A DNA stretch of 64,000 nt, taken from Bacillota bacterium. Lineage in GTDB: Bacteria > Bacillota > Clostridia > DSM-8532. Where the stretch lies: positions 62,001 through 126,000 of the forward strand of contig JAEZJF010000006.1 of assembly GCA_023415825.1 (NCBI GenBank), written 5' to 3'. The translations under genes were made by a program, and so were the position numbers. The notes below the pieces were generated by a model, which saw only the letters and a list, made by a program, of their open reading frames with translations, ran no database searches and was not told where the DNA came from. This document shows, piece after piece, positions 43,161 through 52,430 of this stretch (its first letter is position 1; the number at the start of each line of letters is the position of its first letter).

Positions 43161-44180
43161 TTATTTCCCGTAGATATACTTGGCAAATTGTGAATCCGGG
43201 CTTATCATAATGGTGGTATCCTCATCAATAATCTCTCTGTAGGTCTGCAGGGTTTTCCAGAACTCATAGAAATCCGGATCTACATTATAGGCTTCGGCAT
43301 AGATTTGAAGGGCTTGGGCATCACCCTCACCCTTGAGCTTCTGGGCCTGTTCATAAGCTTGGGCTTCAATGACGGTTGCATTCATCTCGGCTTCAGCCAA
43401 AATGGTTCTGGATTTTTTCTGGCCATCTGCACGATACTTAGTGGCAACAGCCTGTCTTTCCGAACGCATCTGTTCATATATGCTAGGTTTTGTTTCGTCA
43501 GGAAACTCGGTCCTCTTGATGCGTATATCCATAACCTTGACACCTAATGGCTCAAGCTGACTGTTAACATACTGCTCCACATTTTGTAGCATGCTCAGCA
43601 TGTAGTCCTTATCGGCAATCAGAACATGGGCATCAATCTTACCGATTTCTTCTCTCATCTTAGAATAAATAAACTCGTCAATTCTCTGGTTTGCTGAGTC
43701 AAAATTCCCGATGTGGACCATAAAAGCAGCAGGGTTTTGAATGGTCCATTGGGCATAATTATCAAGCAATATGGTTTTCTTGTCCCGGGTAAAGACCTCT
43801 TCGGCAGATGTATCGTAGGTCAGGAGCTGGTTGGAAAAGTGCTCGGCCTTTTGTATCAGCGGTATCTTGAAAAATAAACCTTTGCCCTGCTGAATCTTAA
43901 TGCCGTCAAAACGCGGATCATTCTTTAAACCATGTATGGAAGGGTCGTTAATATCGTCAACAATAACCCGGACTATTTTGTCAAACTGAGTTATGACGAC
44001 CTGTTCCCTCTCTCCTACCGTAAAAAGGAAGGAGGACAGAAGTATGATGACTACGAACAAGAACAGTATTGAAAACCCAAGACTCTTTAAAAAACCTTTG
44101 AAGGATTCAGCATTGATTTTCACGTTTTTATCTTTTTGAGTTTTATATTGCTGCTGGAATTCAGAATTTGTATTATCCAT
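43161..44180 (-). CDS. hflC: SPFH/band-7 protein HflC
   Basis: A 339-aa band-7 protein that, with HflK, forms a membrane cage regulating the FtsH protease. A membrane helix lies near residues 33-55, followed by VGEREQVVITQFDKIVRVI and the SPFH domain. A coiled-coil region with alanine and glutamate repeats (about 235-290) follows. Its N-terminal extension of about 30 residues is longer than in enterobacterial HflC. AAAGGAG precedes ATG 44180. It follows hflK by 42 nt. ftsH is not in the window. Confidence 0.88.
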   Translation of the reverse strand: MDNTNSEFQQQYKTQKDKNVKINAESFKGFLKSLGFSILFLFVVIILLSSFLFTVGEREQVVITQFDKIVRVIVDDINDPSIHGLKNDPRFDGIKIQQGKGLFFKIPLIQKAEHFSNQLLTYDTSAEEVFTRDKKTILLDNYAQWTIQNPAAFMVHIGNFDSANQRIDEFIYSKMREEIGKIDAHVLIADKDYMLSMLQNVEQYVNSQLEPLGVKVMDIRIKRTEFPDETKPSIYEQMRSERQAVATKYRADGQKKSRTILAEAEMNATVIEAQAYEQAQKLKGEGDAQALQIYAEAYNVDPDFYEFWKTLQTYREIIDEDTTIMISPDSQFAKYIYGK

Positions 44181-44222
44181 TTATGGGCTCCTTTCTATGA
44201 ATGGCAAATAAACTTCTTAAAC

Positions 44223-45194
44223 TTATTCAACCTCTTGTCCGGAGGCTGCTGGTTTCTGATTGTTGTTTTCAAGTGGAAGGAAACGGAGTGTTTCACCATT
44301 GTCATTCATAATATAAATCTTGGCTTTAGGCAGAACCTCCTGCATGGTTTCAAGATACATACGGGTACGGGTAACCTGTGGGCCAAGAACATAATTGGCC
44401 AGAACCTGTTTGAAGTTCTCCACATCACCCTTGGCCTCCGATATACGCTTTTCCTTGTAGGCACTTGCCTGATTCAGAATTTCTTGAGCCTTTGCTTCAG
44501 CAGCAGGCAAAACTTCATTGGCCTGTTTCTGTGCTTCGTTGATAAAACGATTCATATCCTCACGGGCTTTAATAACGTCATCAAAAGCCTCCTGAACTTC
44601 AGGTGGAGCATAAACCGCCTGCAGCGCAATTTTTGTAACGTCGATTCCCAATTGATATTCATTGCATATGCCCTGAAGATCCTCTCTGATTTCAAGCTGA
44701 ATAATGTCCTTCTGATCAGTCAGAACATCATTGAGCTTATGGTTGGCTACGACACGCCGTACAGAGGATTCAGCCGCCATTTTGAAGGTGTCCAGAGCCC
44801 GGTCGACATTAAAGACATAGTCCTTTACATTGATAATTCTGTATTGAATGACGGATTCTGTATGTACTAAATTCTCATCTCCCGTTATCATGAGAGATTC
44901 CTGTGGAACTGTCGAATATGTGGAATTTCCTCCGCTTTCGCCAACCTGCTGGGTTCTGTATCCCAACTCCAGGGTTCGGATAACATCGGCTTTGACAATT
45001 TCGACCTCCTGTATAGGATAGGGTAAATGCCAGCGAAGCCCTGCTTCCTCAACCGTTTTGACATATCGGCCGAATTGGGTGAGAATTGCGCGCTCTCCTC
45101 CATCGGATTTTATGGTATAAACCCCTGTCATGAGCCACAACCCTATTATCACAACAAAAACGGGAATAAGGTATTTAAGCCCTAGTTTTTTCAT
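44223..45194 (-). CDS. hflK: SPFH/band-7 protein HflK
   Basis: A 323-aa partner of HflC. An N-terminal membrane helix (about residues 8-26) and VYTIKSDGGERAILTQFGRYV open the SPFH domain, followed by a long helical coiled coil with the A-x-A-x-E repeats of the HflK cage. Long Gly- or Asn-rich N-terminal extensions typical of E. coli HflK are absent. GGAG precedes ATG 45194. It heads the hflK-hflC pair, read on the same strand as trmFO 78 nt upstream. Confidence 0.88.
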   Translation of the reverse strand: MKKLGLKYLIPVFVVIIGLWLMTGVYTIKSDGGERAILTQFGRYVKTVEEAGLRWHLPYPIQEVEIVKADVIRTLELGYRTQQVGESGGNSTYSTVPQESLMITGDENLVHTESVIQYRIINVKDYVFNVDRALDTFKMAAESSVRRVVANHKLNDVLTDQKDIIQLEIREDLQGICNEYQLGIDVTKIALQAVYAPPEVQEAFDDVIKAREDMNRFINEAQKQANEVLPAAEAKAQEILNQASAYKEKRISEAKGDVENFKQVLANYVLGPQVTRTRMYLETMQEVLPKAKIYIMNDNGETLRFLPLENNNQKPAASGQEVE

Positions 45195-45271
45195 ATACTT
45201 CTCCTTTTACAAATGTGATTCGTTACATAATACTGATTTTTTCCTGGGTTGTCTGAAACAACAACCATAAA

Positions 45272-46585
45272 TCAGCCTAATTGCAGCTTATATTCATTTA
45301 AAGCATCCAATGCTTTTTCAGCCAGTTTTCGATTCTTGTCCTTCTTGTTGCGAATTTTCTCCTTTATAGGATCCATAATGCCAAAATTGATGTTCATAGG
45401 CTGAAATTTGCCCGTGATGGGGCTTGATATATAGCGGGCCAGGGCCCCGATGGCCGTATTGCCCGGGAATATCATATCTTCAAGATTTTTTAGCTGTCTA
45501 GCAGCATTAACCCCGGCCACAAAACCTGAGCTGGTGGATTCCACATAGCCTTCAACACCCGTCATCTGACCTGCGAAAAACAGGTTAGGCTGCTTTTTCA
45601 TCCGATAAACATGGTCAAGGAGCATGGGTGAGTTCATAAAGGTATTGCGATGCATAACGCCGTAACGCTCAAATTCAGCATGCTCAAGGCCTGGAATCAT
45701 GGAAAAGACCCGTTTTTGTTCACCCCATTTAAGGTGGGTCTGAAATCCTACAATATTATACAGAGTTGCCGCAGTATTGTCCTGTCTAAGTTGCACCACA
45801 GCGTAGCTTTCCTTTCCGGTACGGGGGTCGGTGAGCCCCACCGGCTTTAATGGCCCGAAGCGCATGGTATCCCTGCCGCGTCTGGCCATGGTCTCAATAG
45901 GCATGCAGCCCTCGAATACGCGATTATCCTCAAACTCCTTAAGCTCTGCGGCTTCTGCGTTGATAAGCGCTTCATAAAACGCTTCGTATTGTTCCTTATT
46001 CATGGGGCAATTGATATAATCAGCCTCCCCTTTGTCATAGCGGGATGCCTTAAAAACACTGTCCATATTGATGCTGTCCAGGCGTACAATTGGAGCGGCT
46101 GCATCGAAGAAGTACAAACTATTTCCTCCAATCAAGCCAGCTATGTGCTGGGCCAGGCTGTCTGAGGTAAGGGGACCTGTTGCTACAATAGTAATATCGT
46201 CCTGACTTAATGACGTAACCTCATCATGGAAGACTTCAATAAGCGGGTGGTCCTTGATTTTTTGGGTCACTGCCTGTGAGAAGGCTTCTCGGTCCACTGC
46301 TAAAGCTCCGCCTGCGGGAATTCTGGTTTCATCGGCACAGGTCATAATAAGAGAGCCTAGCTCCCTCAGCTCTTGCTTTAATAGCCCTACGGCATTTTCC
46401 AGCATATTGGCTCTGAGTGAATTACTGCAGACCAATTCGGCAAATGTGTCCCTATGATGAGCCGGTGTTTTCTTCTCCGGTTTCATTTCATACAAGTGTA
46501 CTTCCATATCTTGCCTGGCAATCTGCCATGCTGCTTCACAGCCGGCAAGTCCTGCTCCTATTACGTTGATTGGTTTATTTCTCAT
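45272..46585 (-). CDS. trmFO: methylenetetrahydrofolate-dependent tRNA U54 methyltransferase
   Basis: Adds the C5 methyl of ribothymidine 54 in tRNA with folate and FADH2. VIGAGLAGCEAAWQIA (residues about 9-24) is the FAD-binding loop, and CSNSLRAN carries the catalytic cysteine region. GRDTMRFGPLKPVGL and FAGQMTGVEGYVES are conserved TrmFO segments. The 437-aa length is normal. ATG 46585 follows AAAAGGAG. A promoter with TTGTGA-18-TATAAT lies about 60 nt upstream, so it is the probable first gene of its transcript. Confidence 0.95.
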   Translation of the reverse strand: MRNKPINVIGAGLAGCEAAWQIARQDMEVHLYEMKPEKKTPAHHRDTFAELVCSNSLRANMLENAVGLLKQELRELGSLIMTCADETRIPAGGALAVDREAFSQAVTQKIKDHPLIEVFHDEVTSLSQDDITIVATGPLTSDSLAQHIAGLIGGNSLYFFDAAAPIVRLDSINMDSVFKASRYDKGEADYINCPMNKEQYEAFYEALINAEAAELKEFEDNRVFEGCMPIETMARRGRDTMRFGPLKPVGLTDPRTGKESYAVVQLRQDNTAATLYNIVGFQTHLKWGEQKRVFSMIPGLEHAEFERYGVMHRNTFMNSPMLLDHVYRMKKQPNLFFAGQMTGVEGYVESTSSGFVAGVNAARQLKNLEDMIFPGNTAIGALARYISSPITGKFQPMNINFGIMDPIKEKIRNKKDKNRKLAEKALDALNEYKLQLG

Positions 46586-46643
46586 GGGCAGCTCCTTTTA
46601 ACTTATTGCTAAACAATGATTTCATTTCCTAGCTTATAACTTA

Positions 46644-46673
46644 ATTATAATGCCTTATGGCACACAGTCACAA
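46644..46673 (-). promoter_or_regulatory. promoter of trmFO
   Basis: On the minus strand TTGTGA (46673-46668) is followed after 18 nt by TATAAT (46649-46644). The predicted start is about 50 nt before the trmFO ATG. Confidence 0.65.
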
Positions 46674-46730
46674 GTATACCTTGTCAATCTATTATCCATC
46701 CTTGATTCATAATGTATTTCCTACTCGCTG

Positions 46731-46772
46731 ATCAAGGCTTGTTGTGCGTTGTCGAGGCACCGCACTTCTATT
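46731..46772. repeat. diverged family 1 hairpin repeat
   Basis: ATCAAGGCTTGTT, then a hairpin with GTGCG (46744-46748) and CGCAC (46761-46765), then TTCTATT. The flanks match the CGAGGCTTGTTGT and CTCTGTT flanks of the other copies, and the stem is shorter. It lies between the trmFO promoter and the CapA-like gene, a 322-nt stretch otherwise without features. Confidence 0.5.
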
Positions 46773-46907
46773 GCACATATCTTGATGATTTTTACCTGTT
46801 AATGATAAAATAATGATTGCCACCATAAAATCGTAAAGCAGTTTTATAAAGCTTTCAGATTTCTTGATGCAAAAGATGAAAAGTAAAAACAAACATGAGG
46901 TGAAGTA

Positions 46908-48167
46908 TTGAAAACATTTTGGCAAAAATCGATTATATTACTTGAGGTTGTTGTTATACTGTTGGTTTGCATTGCATCTATCAGTATTATAGCGCGTAAG
47001 CACTCAACAGAAAATAATCCTCAAAATATATCAGCTCAATCCCCATCCCCCATATCTGCAGCCACTCCTAAGGCAACTCCCTCTCAAACGCCCACACAGG
47101 CACCGGAGCCTACACCTATAACCGCAACCCTGGTCTCGGCGGGAGATTGTGTCCTTCACACGGCCTTTCAGCAATCTGCCCTGGTAAACGGTGAAGACCG
47201 GTATGATTTTAATGCCATCTTTGAGGGCATAAAGCCTTATACCGAACCGGCCGATTACAGCCTGATCAGCTTTGAAAGCGCCGCAACAAATAGCCGACAG
47301 GATTACAGCGGCTATCCAATGTTTAACTGTCCACCTGAAATTTTTGATGCCTTTGAGAATGTGGGACTTAATCTCGTCAACAATTCAAACAATCATCAGC
47401 TTGACAGAAGACTCAAGGGTATGCTTGAAACCCGGGATAACATACGTAAAGCAGGTCTGGAGGTCTTAGGTGCCTATGACGGTGAAGAACCCCGATATCT
47501 GATCAAGGATCTCAATGGTATCAACGTAGGCCTTATGGCTTATACCTACAGCTGTAACATGAATGAAAATGCCTTGACTTCGGAACAACGGAACAAGCAT
47601 CTGGCCCTCATTGACGAAATCCGCATGGAAAAAGAAATTAAAGAGCTCGAAGGTAAAGCGGATATTACAGTTGTTGCCATGCATTGGGGCACGGAATATA
47701 CACAAAAGCCAACCGACTACCAAAAGCAGCTGGCACGGGATATGATCAGTTGGGGCGCAGATGTCATCCTTGGCTCCCATCCCCATGTTGTTCAGCCCAC
47801 CGAATACATGGAAGTGAATGGCGAGATGAAGTATATCATTTATTCCATGGGAAATTTCGTCAGCAATCAGAGGCGCGGGGCTTCAGGCTATCCTAAAACC
47901 CATAAGGAACTTTGTGAGGACAGCATGCTGGTTACCCTTGAGTTTGTAAAGGATCCCAGCACTCAAAAAACCATCATTGAAAAGGTAGATCACATTCCCA
48001 CCTGGCTCTGGCGCTATCCAGAAGGCAGCGGTTTTCAGTTCAGAGTGATCCCGGTTCCGGCTCAGAATTGGTATAAAAACGGCGAATACCCCAAAGAGGT
48101 ACTCGCCGAAGCTTATGCATCCTATGAGCGGACTATGAAGCTGGTTACCGATTATGAAAAGCCTTAA
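46908..48167 (+). CDS. CapA-family metallophosphatase-like membrane protein
   Basis: A 419-aa protein with an N-terminal membrane helix (about residues 8-30), a Ser/Pro/Thr-rich linker (about 42-72) and a CapA-type domain (PF09587). SAGDCVLH, NNSNNHQLD, VVAMHWGTEYT and LGSHPHVVQP are the metal-ligand motifs. CapA-like proteins act in poly-gamma-glutamate or cell-wall metabolism, and no cap genes are adjacent, so the exact role is open. The start is TTG 46908, five nt after GAGGTG. The terminator lies inside the convergent topA. Confidence 0.82.
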   Translation: MKTFWQKSIILLEVVVILLVCIASISIIARKHSTENNPQNISAQSPSPISAATPKATPSQTPTQAPEPTPITATLVSAGDCVLHTAFQQSALVNGEDRYDFNAIFEGIKPYTEPADYSLISFESAATNSRQDYSGYPMFNCPPEIFDAFENVGLNLVNNSNNHQLDRRLKGMLETRDNIRKAGLEVLGAYDGEEPRYLIKDLNGINVGLMAYTYSCNMNENALTSEQRNKHLALIDEIRMEKEIKELEGKADITVVAMHWGTEYTQKPTDYQKQLARDMISWGADVILGSHPHVVQPTEYMEVNGEMKYIIYSMGNFVSNQRRGASGYPKTHKELCEDSMLVTLEFVKDPSTQKTIIEKVDHIPTWLWRYPEGSGFQFRVIPVPAQNWYKNGEYPKEVLAEAYASYERTMKLVTDYEKP

Positions 48168-48171
48168 GCTC

Positions 48172-50451
48172 TTATTCCGATTTTTCTTCTACGGGTGCCT
48201 TTTTGGCACCTTTTTTTACATTACGGGTCGAGGCTTGTGGTGTGTTCTTGTCAGAACCCACCTCTGTATTGCTGGTCGAGGCTTTTGGTGCTTTCTTACT
48301 GGGACTCGTTTCTGCTTTATGGGTCTTTGTTGTACCGGCGGTCGCACCATCCTTTAGCTGCTCTTCCGAATGATCACATTCCGAGTTGGCACATTTATAG
48401 TAAATAGTGTCCCCTTTGGTTTTTTGAGTCATAAAGCTGGAACACTTGGGGCAAACCTTGTCCGATGGCATATCCCAGGTCATAAAATCGCATTTGGGAT
48501 AATTTTCGCATCCAAGATACTTCCTATTCCGTTTGGTTTTTCTAATGATAACCTTTCCGGAACATTTAGGACATTTAACTCCTGCCTCTTCCACCAGGGG
48601 CTTAGTATTTTTACAGGCCGGGAAACCGGGACAAGCCAGGAATTTGCCAAACCGTCCGCTTTTTATGACCATGGTTTTTCCGCATTTATCACAAATCACG
48701 TCGGACAGCTCAACCGGCATCTCTACTTTACTGATGCTCTCAGCCTTTTTAACGGTTTCTTTAAAGGGACTGTAAAATTCCCTTAATAGCTCTTTCCACT
48801 GAATGGTTCCCTCTTCTACTTTGTCAAGCTTGCCTTCCATTTCAGCAGTAAAATTAACATTGACAATATCGGTGAAATTGGCCATCATAAGCTGATTGAC
48901 AATCTTACCCAGTTCGGTGGGAACGAGCTGTTTCTTATTGCGCTCCACATAGCCACGGGCAATAATAGTGCTAATAGTAGGCGCATAGGTGCTCGGACGG
49001 CCGATTCCTTTTTCTTCAAGGGCTTTAACCAAGGTTGCCTCGGTATAGCGCGGGGGTGGTTCGGTAAAGTGCTGAGCCGGTTCAGTTTTAACAAGGCTAA
49101 GCTTCTCATCCTTCAAAATGGAAGGCAAAAGCTGTGCGTCATCCTCTTCCTCATCATCCCGACCTTCCACATAAAGGGCCATAAAGCCCTTAAAAACCAA
49201 TTTTGAACCACTGGCCCTTAAGTTAACAATAATCTTTTTATGGTTGGTTTTTGGCGTTCCTTCGATCTCAACAGTCAGTGTATCGAAAACCGCTGCTTCC
49301 ATCTGACAGGCTAAAAAGCGATCCCATATGAGCTTGTACAGCTTGTACTGATCGGCAGCCAGCATATCCTTCAAGCTTTCGGGATCCCTTTCCACATAGG
49401 AAGGACGAATGGCTTCATGGGCATCCTGGGCAGCAGACTTGGTCTTAAACTGTCTGGGCTTGTCTGGTAGATAATCCTTACCAAAACGATCCTTGATATA
49501 GTCTCTTGCTTCAGCGATTGCACTATCGGATAATCGCACAGAATCGGTTCTCATATATGTAATCAAACCTACTGAGCCCTCGTTTCCAAGGTCTACGCCT
49601 TCATAAAGCTGTTGTGCAACCATCATGGTTTTTTGCGCGCTATAACCGAGCTTTCTGGAAGCCTCCTGTTGAAGCGTGCTGGTAATAAAAGGAGGTGCCG
49701 GAGTTCTTTTTTTCGTGCTTTTTTTGACATTGGAAACTACAAAGTCGGAATCGGACAGCAGGGCTAAAATCTCATCAGCTTCTGCTTTGTTTTTTATTTC
49801 AGCCTTTTTGCCGTTCTTTCCATGATATCTGGCCGAAAAGACCAAACCGTCCTCTTTGCGGAACTGGGTATCAATGGACCAATACTCTTCAGGAATAAAG
49901 TCCTCAATCTCTCTTTCCCGATCACAGATAATGCGTGTTGCAACAGATTGTACACGGCCTGCGCTCAGGCCTTTTCTGACCTTTTTCCAAAGCACCGGGC
50001 TTATTTCATAGCCTACAATACGGTCCAGTACACGACGCGCTTGCTGGGAATCCACCAGATTCATATTTATCTGGCGTGGTTGCTGGACTGCGTTAATCAC
50101 CGCGTTTTTTGTAATTTCATTAAAGGTGATGCGGCAATCCGACTGAGGGTCGATTTTGAGTATATGGGACAAATGCCAGGAAATAGCTTCACCTTCACGG
50201 TCAGGGTCAGTTGCCAGGTAAACTTTGTCCACGCCGGATGCATCCTCTTTCAGGCTTTTGATAAGTGCGTTTTTCCCGGTAATAATAATATACATGGGAT
50301 CGAAATCCTTATTAATATCAACACCTAGATGGCTCTGGGGTAGATCTCGAATATGTCCCATGGAAGCTGCAATTCTGTAGTCCGGACCTAAATATTTTTT
50401 TATTGTTTTTGCCTTGGCAGGCGACTCGACGATTACGAGATACTTTGACAT
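48172..50451 (-). CDS. topA: DNA topoisomerase I
   Basis: Relaxes negative supercoils with a transient 5'-phosphotyrosine. The toprim motif VESPAKAKTIKKYLG is at the N-terminus, and TYMRTDSVRLS holds the active tyrosine region. Three C-terminal zinc fingers (about residues 590-690: CDKCGKT, CPKCSGK, CPKCSSF) follow, then a Lys-rich low-complexity tail. The tail contains an in-frame copy of the family 1 repeat (KASTSNTEVG... PQASTRNV) and a terminator hairpin for the convergent gene. GGAGG precedes ATG 50451. Confidence 0.95.
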   Translation of the reverse strand: MSKYLVIVESPAKAKTIKKYLGPDYRIAASMGHIRDLPQSHLGVDINKDFDPMYIIITGKNALIKSLKEDASGVDKVYLATDPDREGEAISWHLSHILKIDPQSDCRITFNEITKNAVINAVQQPRQINMNLVDSQQARRVLDRIVGYEISPVLWKKVRKGLSAGRVQSVATRIICDREREIEDFIPEEYWSIDTQFRKEDGLVFSARYHGKNGKKAEIKNKAEADEILALLSDSDFVVSNVKKSTKKRTPAPPFITSTLQQEASRKLGYSAQKTMMVAQQLYEGVDLGNEGSVGLITYMRTDSVRLSDSAIAEARDYIKDRFGKDYLPDKPRQFKTKSAAQDAHEAIRPSYVERDPESLKDMLAADQYKLYKLIWDRFLACQMEAAVFDTLTVEIEGTPKTNHKKIIVNLRASGSKLVFKGFMALYVEGRDDEEEDDAQLLPSILKDEKLSLVKTEPAQHFTEPPPRYTEATLVKALEEKGIGRPSTYAPTISTIIARGYVERNKKQLVPTELGKIVNQLMMANFTDIVNVNFTAEMEGKLDKVEEGTIQWKELLREFYSPFKETVKKAESISKVEMPVELSDVICDKCGKTMVIKSGRFGKFLACPGFPACKNTKPLVEEAGVKCPKCSGKVIIRKTKRNRKYLGCENYPKCDFMTWDMPSDKVCPKCSSFMTQKTKGDTIYYKCANSECDHSEEQLKDGATAGTTKTHKAETSPSKKAPKASTSNTEVGSDKNTPQASTRNVKKGAKKAPVEEKSE
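48194..48217 (+). terminator. CapA-like gene terminator inside topA
   Basis: GGTGCC pairs with GGCACC with a 5-T loop, followed by seven Ts. It starts 27 nt after the convergent stop and is coded in the Lys-rich tail of topA on the other strand. Confidence 0.75.
48223..48276. repeat. family 1 repeat within the topA tail
   Basis: On the topA strand ACAGAG is followed by a hairpin GTG-g-GTTCT/AGAAC-a-CAC (one mismatch) and then ACAAGCCTCGACCCGTAA, the same flanks as the copies at 22.2 kb. A second partial flank, AAGCCTCGACC, lies before it. All of it is read in frame, so the repeat adds codons to the C-terminal tail without a stop. Confidence 0.7.
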
Positions 50452-50640
50452 TCTCGTCCTCCATTGTAATGTGGTAAGTACCCTTCAATTCTACGATATC
50501 GTATCACTGATATTTTATTTTGTAAACTATGTTTTTATTCGGCTTGTATGTTTTTGCTAGATTTTTAGTGCCATAAAAGGAGAACTTACGACAATTTTCC
50601 AGTTTTAAACATTACTGAAGAAGCCTCGAGAATTCTATTT

Positions 50641-51426
50641 CTATAAATTAAAGTACCAACTTAATATTTCAAGGCCATAAAAACCGGAAATGTATGTTGA
50701 TATAATAATAAAAGGCCCGAAAGGAATGGCACTTTTTCTGTCCTTGATACGAAAGATGAGAAGAATAGTACTTACCACTCCTCCAATTATAACCGAAAGA
50801 AGCAGGGTCATGAGCGATAATTTCCACCCTAAAAAGAGTCCGATGGGAAGAAAGAGCTTGACGTCCCCCATTCCCATAGCCCCATCATTCCCATAGATTA
50901 GAAAGCCAATGAAGGCGACTATGAACAATATGCCTGATGCAGAGACCATGCCCACCAGAGGGGTATACCATAAAGCGGAATCAAAGAGGGCAAAAGGTTT
51001 AAACAGGTGGTATATAAAAACACAAGCTCCCCCAATCAACCCCGTAATAACAAGCTCATCGGGAATGATCAATTGGGAAAAATCAATTAAAAAAACTGGA
51101 ATCAATAACGAAAAGAAGAAAGTCAGAGCCAGGGTTTCGAAGGATAAACCGTAACGAAGATAAACCAAGACCCAGAGGATTCCTGTCACCAATTCTACTA
51201 TTGGGTATTGTACGGATATGGGCGCTTTACAGCTTCTGCATTTTCCTTTTAAACCTATGTAACTTAAAACCGGAATCATATCCACTGCTTTAAGCTGGTT
51301 TCCGCAAGAAGGACAGCTCGATGGAGGAAAGACTACCGACTTCTCCAGAGGAATTCTGTAGATACACACGTTTAAAAAGGAGCCCACGCACAGACCTGCC
51401 AAAAAGATGAATATACCAATGAACAT
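50641..51426 (-). CDS. prepilin peptidase/N-methyltransferase (A24)
   Basis: A 261-aa polytopic membrane protease that removes type IV prepilin leaders and methylates the new N-terminus. The N-terminal two CxxC pairs (SCPSC and CRSC) belong to the methylase portion and probably bind zinc. The aspartate in DFSQLIIPDE and the G-x-G-D motif GMGDVK are the two active-site aspartates. At least seven membrane segments are likely. No pilin genes are nearby. It overlaps the AIR-synthase-like gene by one base (TGATG), so they are translationally coupled. Confidence 0.92.
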   Translation of the reverse strand: MFIGIFIFLAGLCVGSFLNVCIYRIPLEKSVVFPPSSCPSCGNQLKAVDMIPVLSYIGLKGKCRSCKAPISVQYPIVELVTGILWVLVYLRYGLSFETLALTFFFSLLIPVFLIDFSQLIIPDELVITGLIGGACVFIYHLFKPFALFDSALWYTPLVGMVSASGILFIVAFIGFLIYGNDGAMGMGDVKLFLPIGLFLGWKLSLMTLLLSVIIGGVVSTILLIFRIKDRKSAIPFGPFIIISTYISGFYGLEILSWYFNL

Positions 51427-52430
51427 CAGACCATTCCCTTCATTTTTCGTGCTTTATATAATTCATCGGAATCGGGAGCGTCTATCTTTATGTTTTCGTT
51501 TCCGTCTCGGAGAATACAATCCTTTCCGAAGGTCACCTTTCCAATGATGGACGCTTTGATGTTCTGTTGATGGAGTATCCTTAGAAGCTCTTCTCCATTT
51601 GGCGTTGTAATGAGCATACAGCCGCTTGAAATGAGCTTTAAAGGATCTATTGAAAGAAAATGGCTTATTCTGCGTGTTTCTTCAAGTATGGGGATTTTAC
51701 GTTTTTCTATTTCAATACCGTAGCCACTGGCTCTGCCAATTTCCCAGGCCGCACCAAGAACACCGCCTTCGGTAACATCATGCATGCAGGTAACACCGTA
51801 ACGGGCAGCCAAAAGACCCTCTTTGACCACACTGACGGTACCTAAAAGTGTCTTGGATGTCTCTACAAATTCATGGCCAAATTCGCGGTTGAATTCCTCT
51901 TCAAAAAGATAGGCCAGTATGGCGGTCCCCTCTGTGGCTGCATATTTTGTAATGATGATGGCGTCCCCCGGCTTTGCACCATGGGTTGTCACAAGATTAT
52001 CCCGTTTTACTCTTCCAAGGGCGGTTACGCTTAAAACAAGCCGGTTAACCGCATCTGTTATTTCTGTATGTCCCCCGATGATCTCAGCCTTGAGATCTTC
52101 AGCAGTTTCTTTTATTTGAAGCATCAGCTTCTCAATAACATCAAGCTCAGTGTTTTCAGGAGCAAGAATGGTCACAACCAGACCAACAGGCTCGGCACCT
52201 GCAGAAGCTAAATCATTACAGGCTATGTGTACCCCTAAAATACCGATCTCATCATCAGCCCCGGTTATAGGATCGGTAGTAACAACGCAAAGATCATTTG
52301 AAAAATCAAGAACGGCACAATCCTCCCCTATCATAGGACGGCTTAAAACCTCCTGCCTCCGGGGTTCGGAATAATGAGCTAAAAGTTTTTCCAGTAAACC
52401 ATTGGGTATTTTTCCTATTTCAAGCTTCAA
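51426..52430 (-). CDS. AIR synthase-like ATP-binding protein (HypE-related)
   Basis: A 334-aa protein of the PurM/HypE/ThiL/SelD superfamily. The N-terminal segment IGEDCAVLDF and GADDEIG match its nucleotide-binding loop, and NDLASAGAEP and GGHTEITDAV are further conserved elements. HypE ends in a Pro-Arg-Ile-Cys tail that accepts a carbamoyl group; this protein ends ARKMKGMV, so it is not HypE. It starts at TTG 52430, with AAGGAGG 8 nt upstream inside the DUF2225 gene. It lies between that gene and the prepilin peptidase gene in one operon. Confidence 0.8.
   Translation of the reverse strand: MKLEIGKIPNGLLEKLLAHYSEPRRQEVLSRPMIGEDCAVLDFSNDLCVVTTDPITGADDEIGILGVHIACNDLASAGAEPVGLVVTILAPENTELDVIEKLMLQIKETAEDLKAEIIGGHTEITDAVNRLVLSVTALGRVKRDNLVTTHGAKPGDAIIITKYAATEGTAILAYLFEEEFNREFGHEFVETSKTLLGTVSVVKEGLLAARYGVTCMHDVTEGGVLGAAWEIGRASGYGIEIEKRKIPILEETRRISHFLSIDPLKLISSGCMLITTPNGEELLRILHQQNIKASIIGKVTFGKDCILRDGNENIKIDAPDSDELYKARKMKGMV

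Noticed and set aside
51426..52430. hydrogenase maturation factor HypE
   Set aside because: The superfamily fits, but the C-terminal Pro-Arg-Ile-Cys tail is missing and no hyp genes are nearby.
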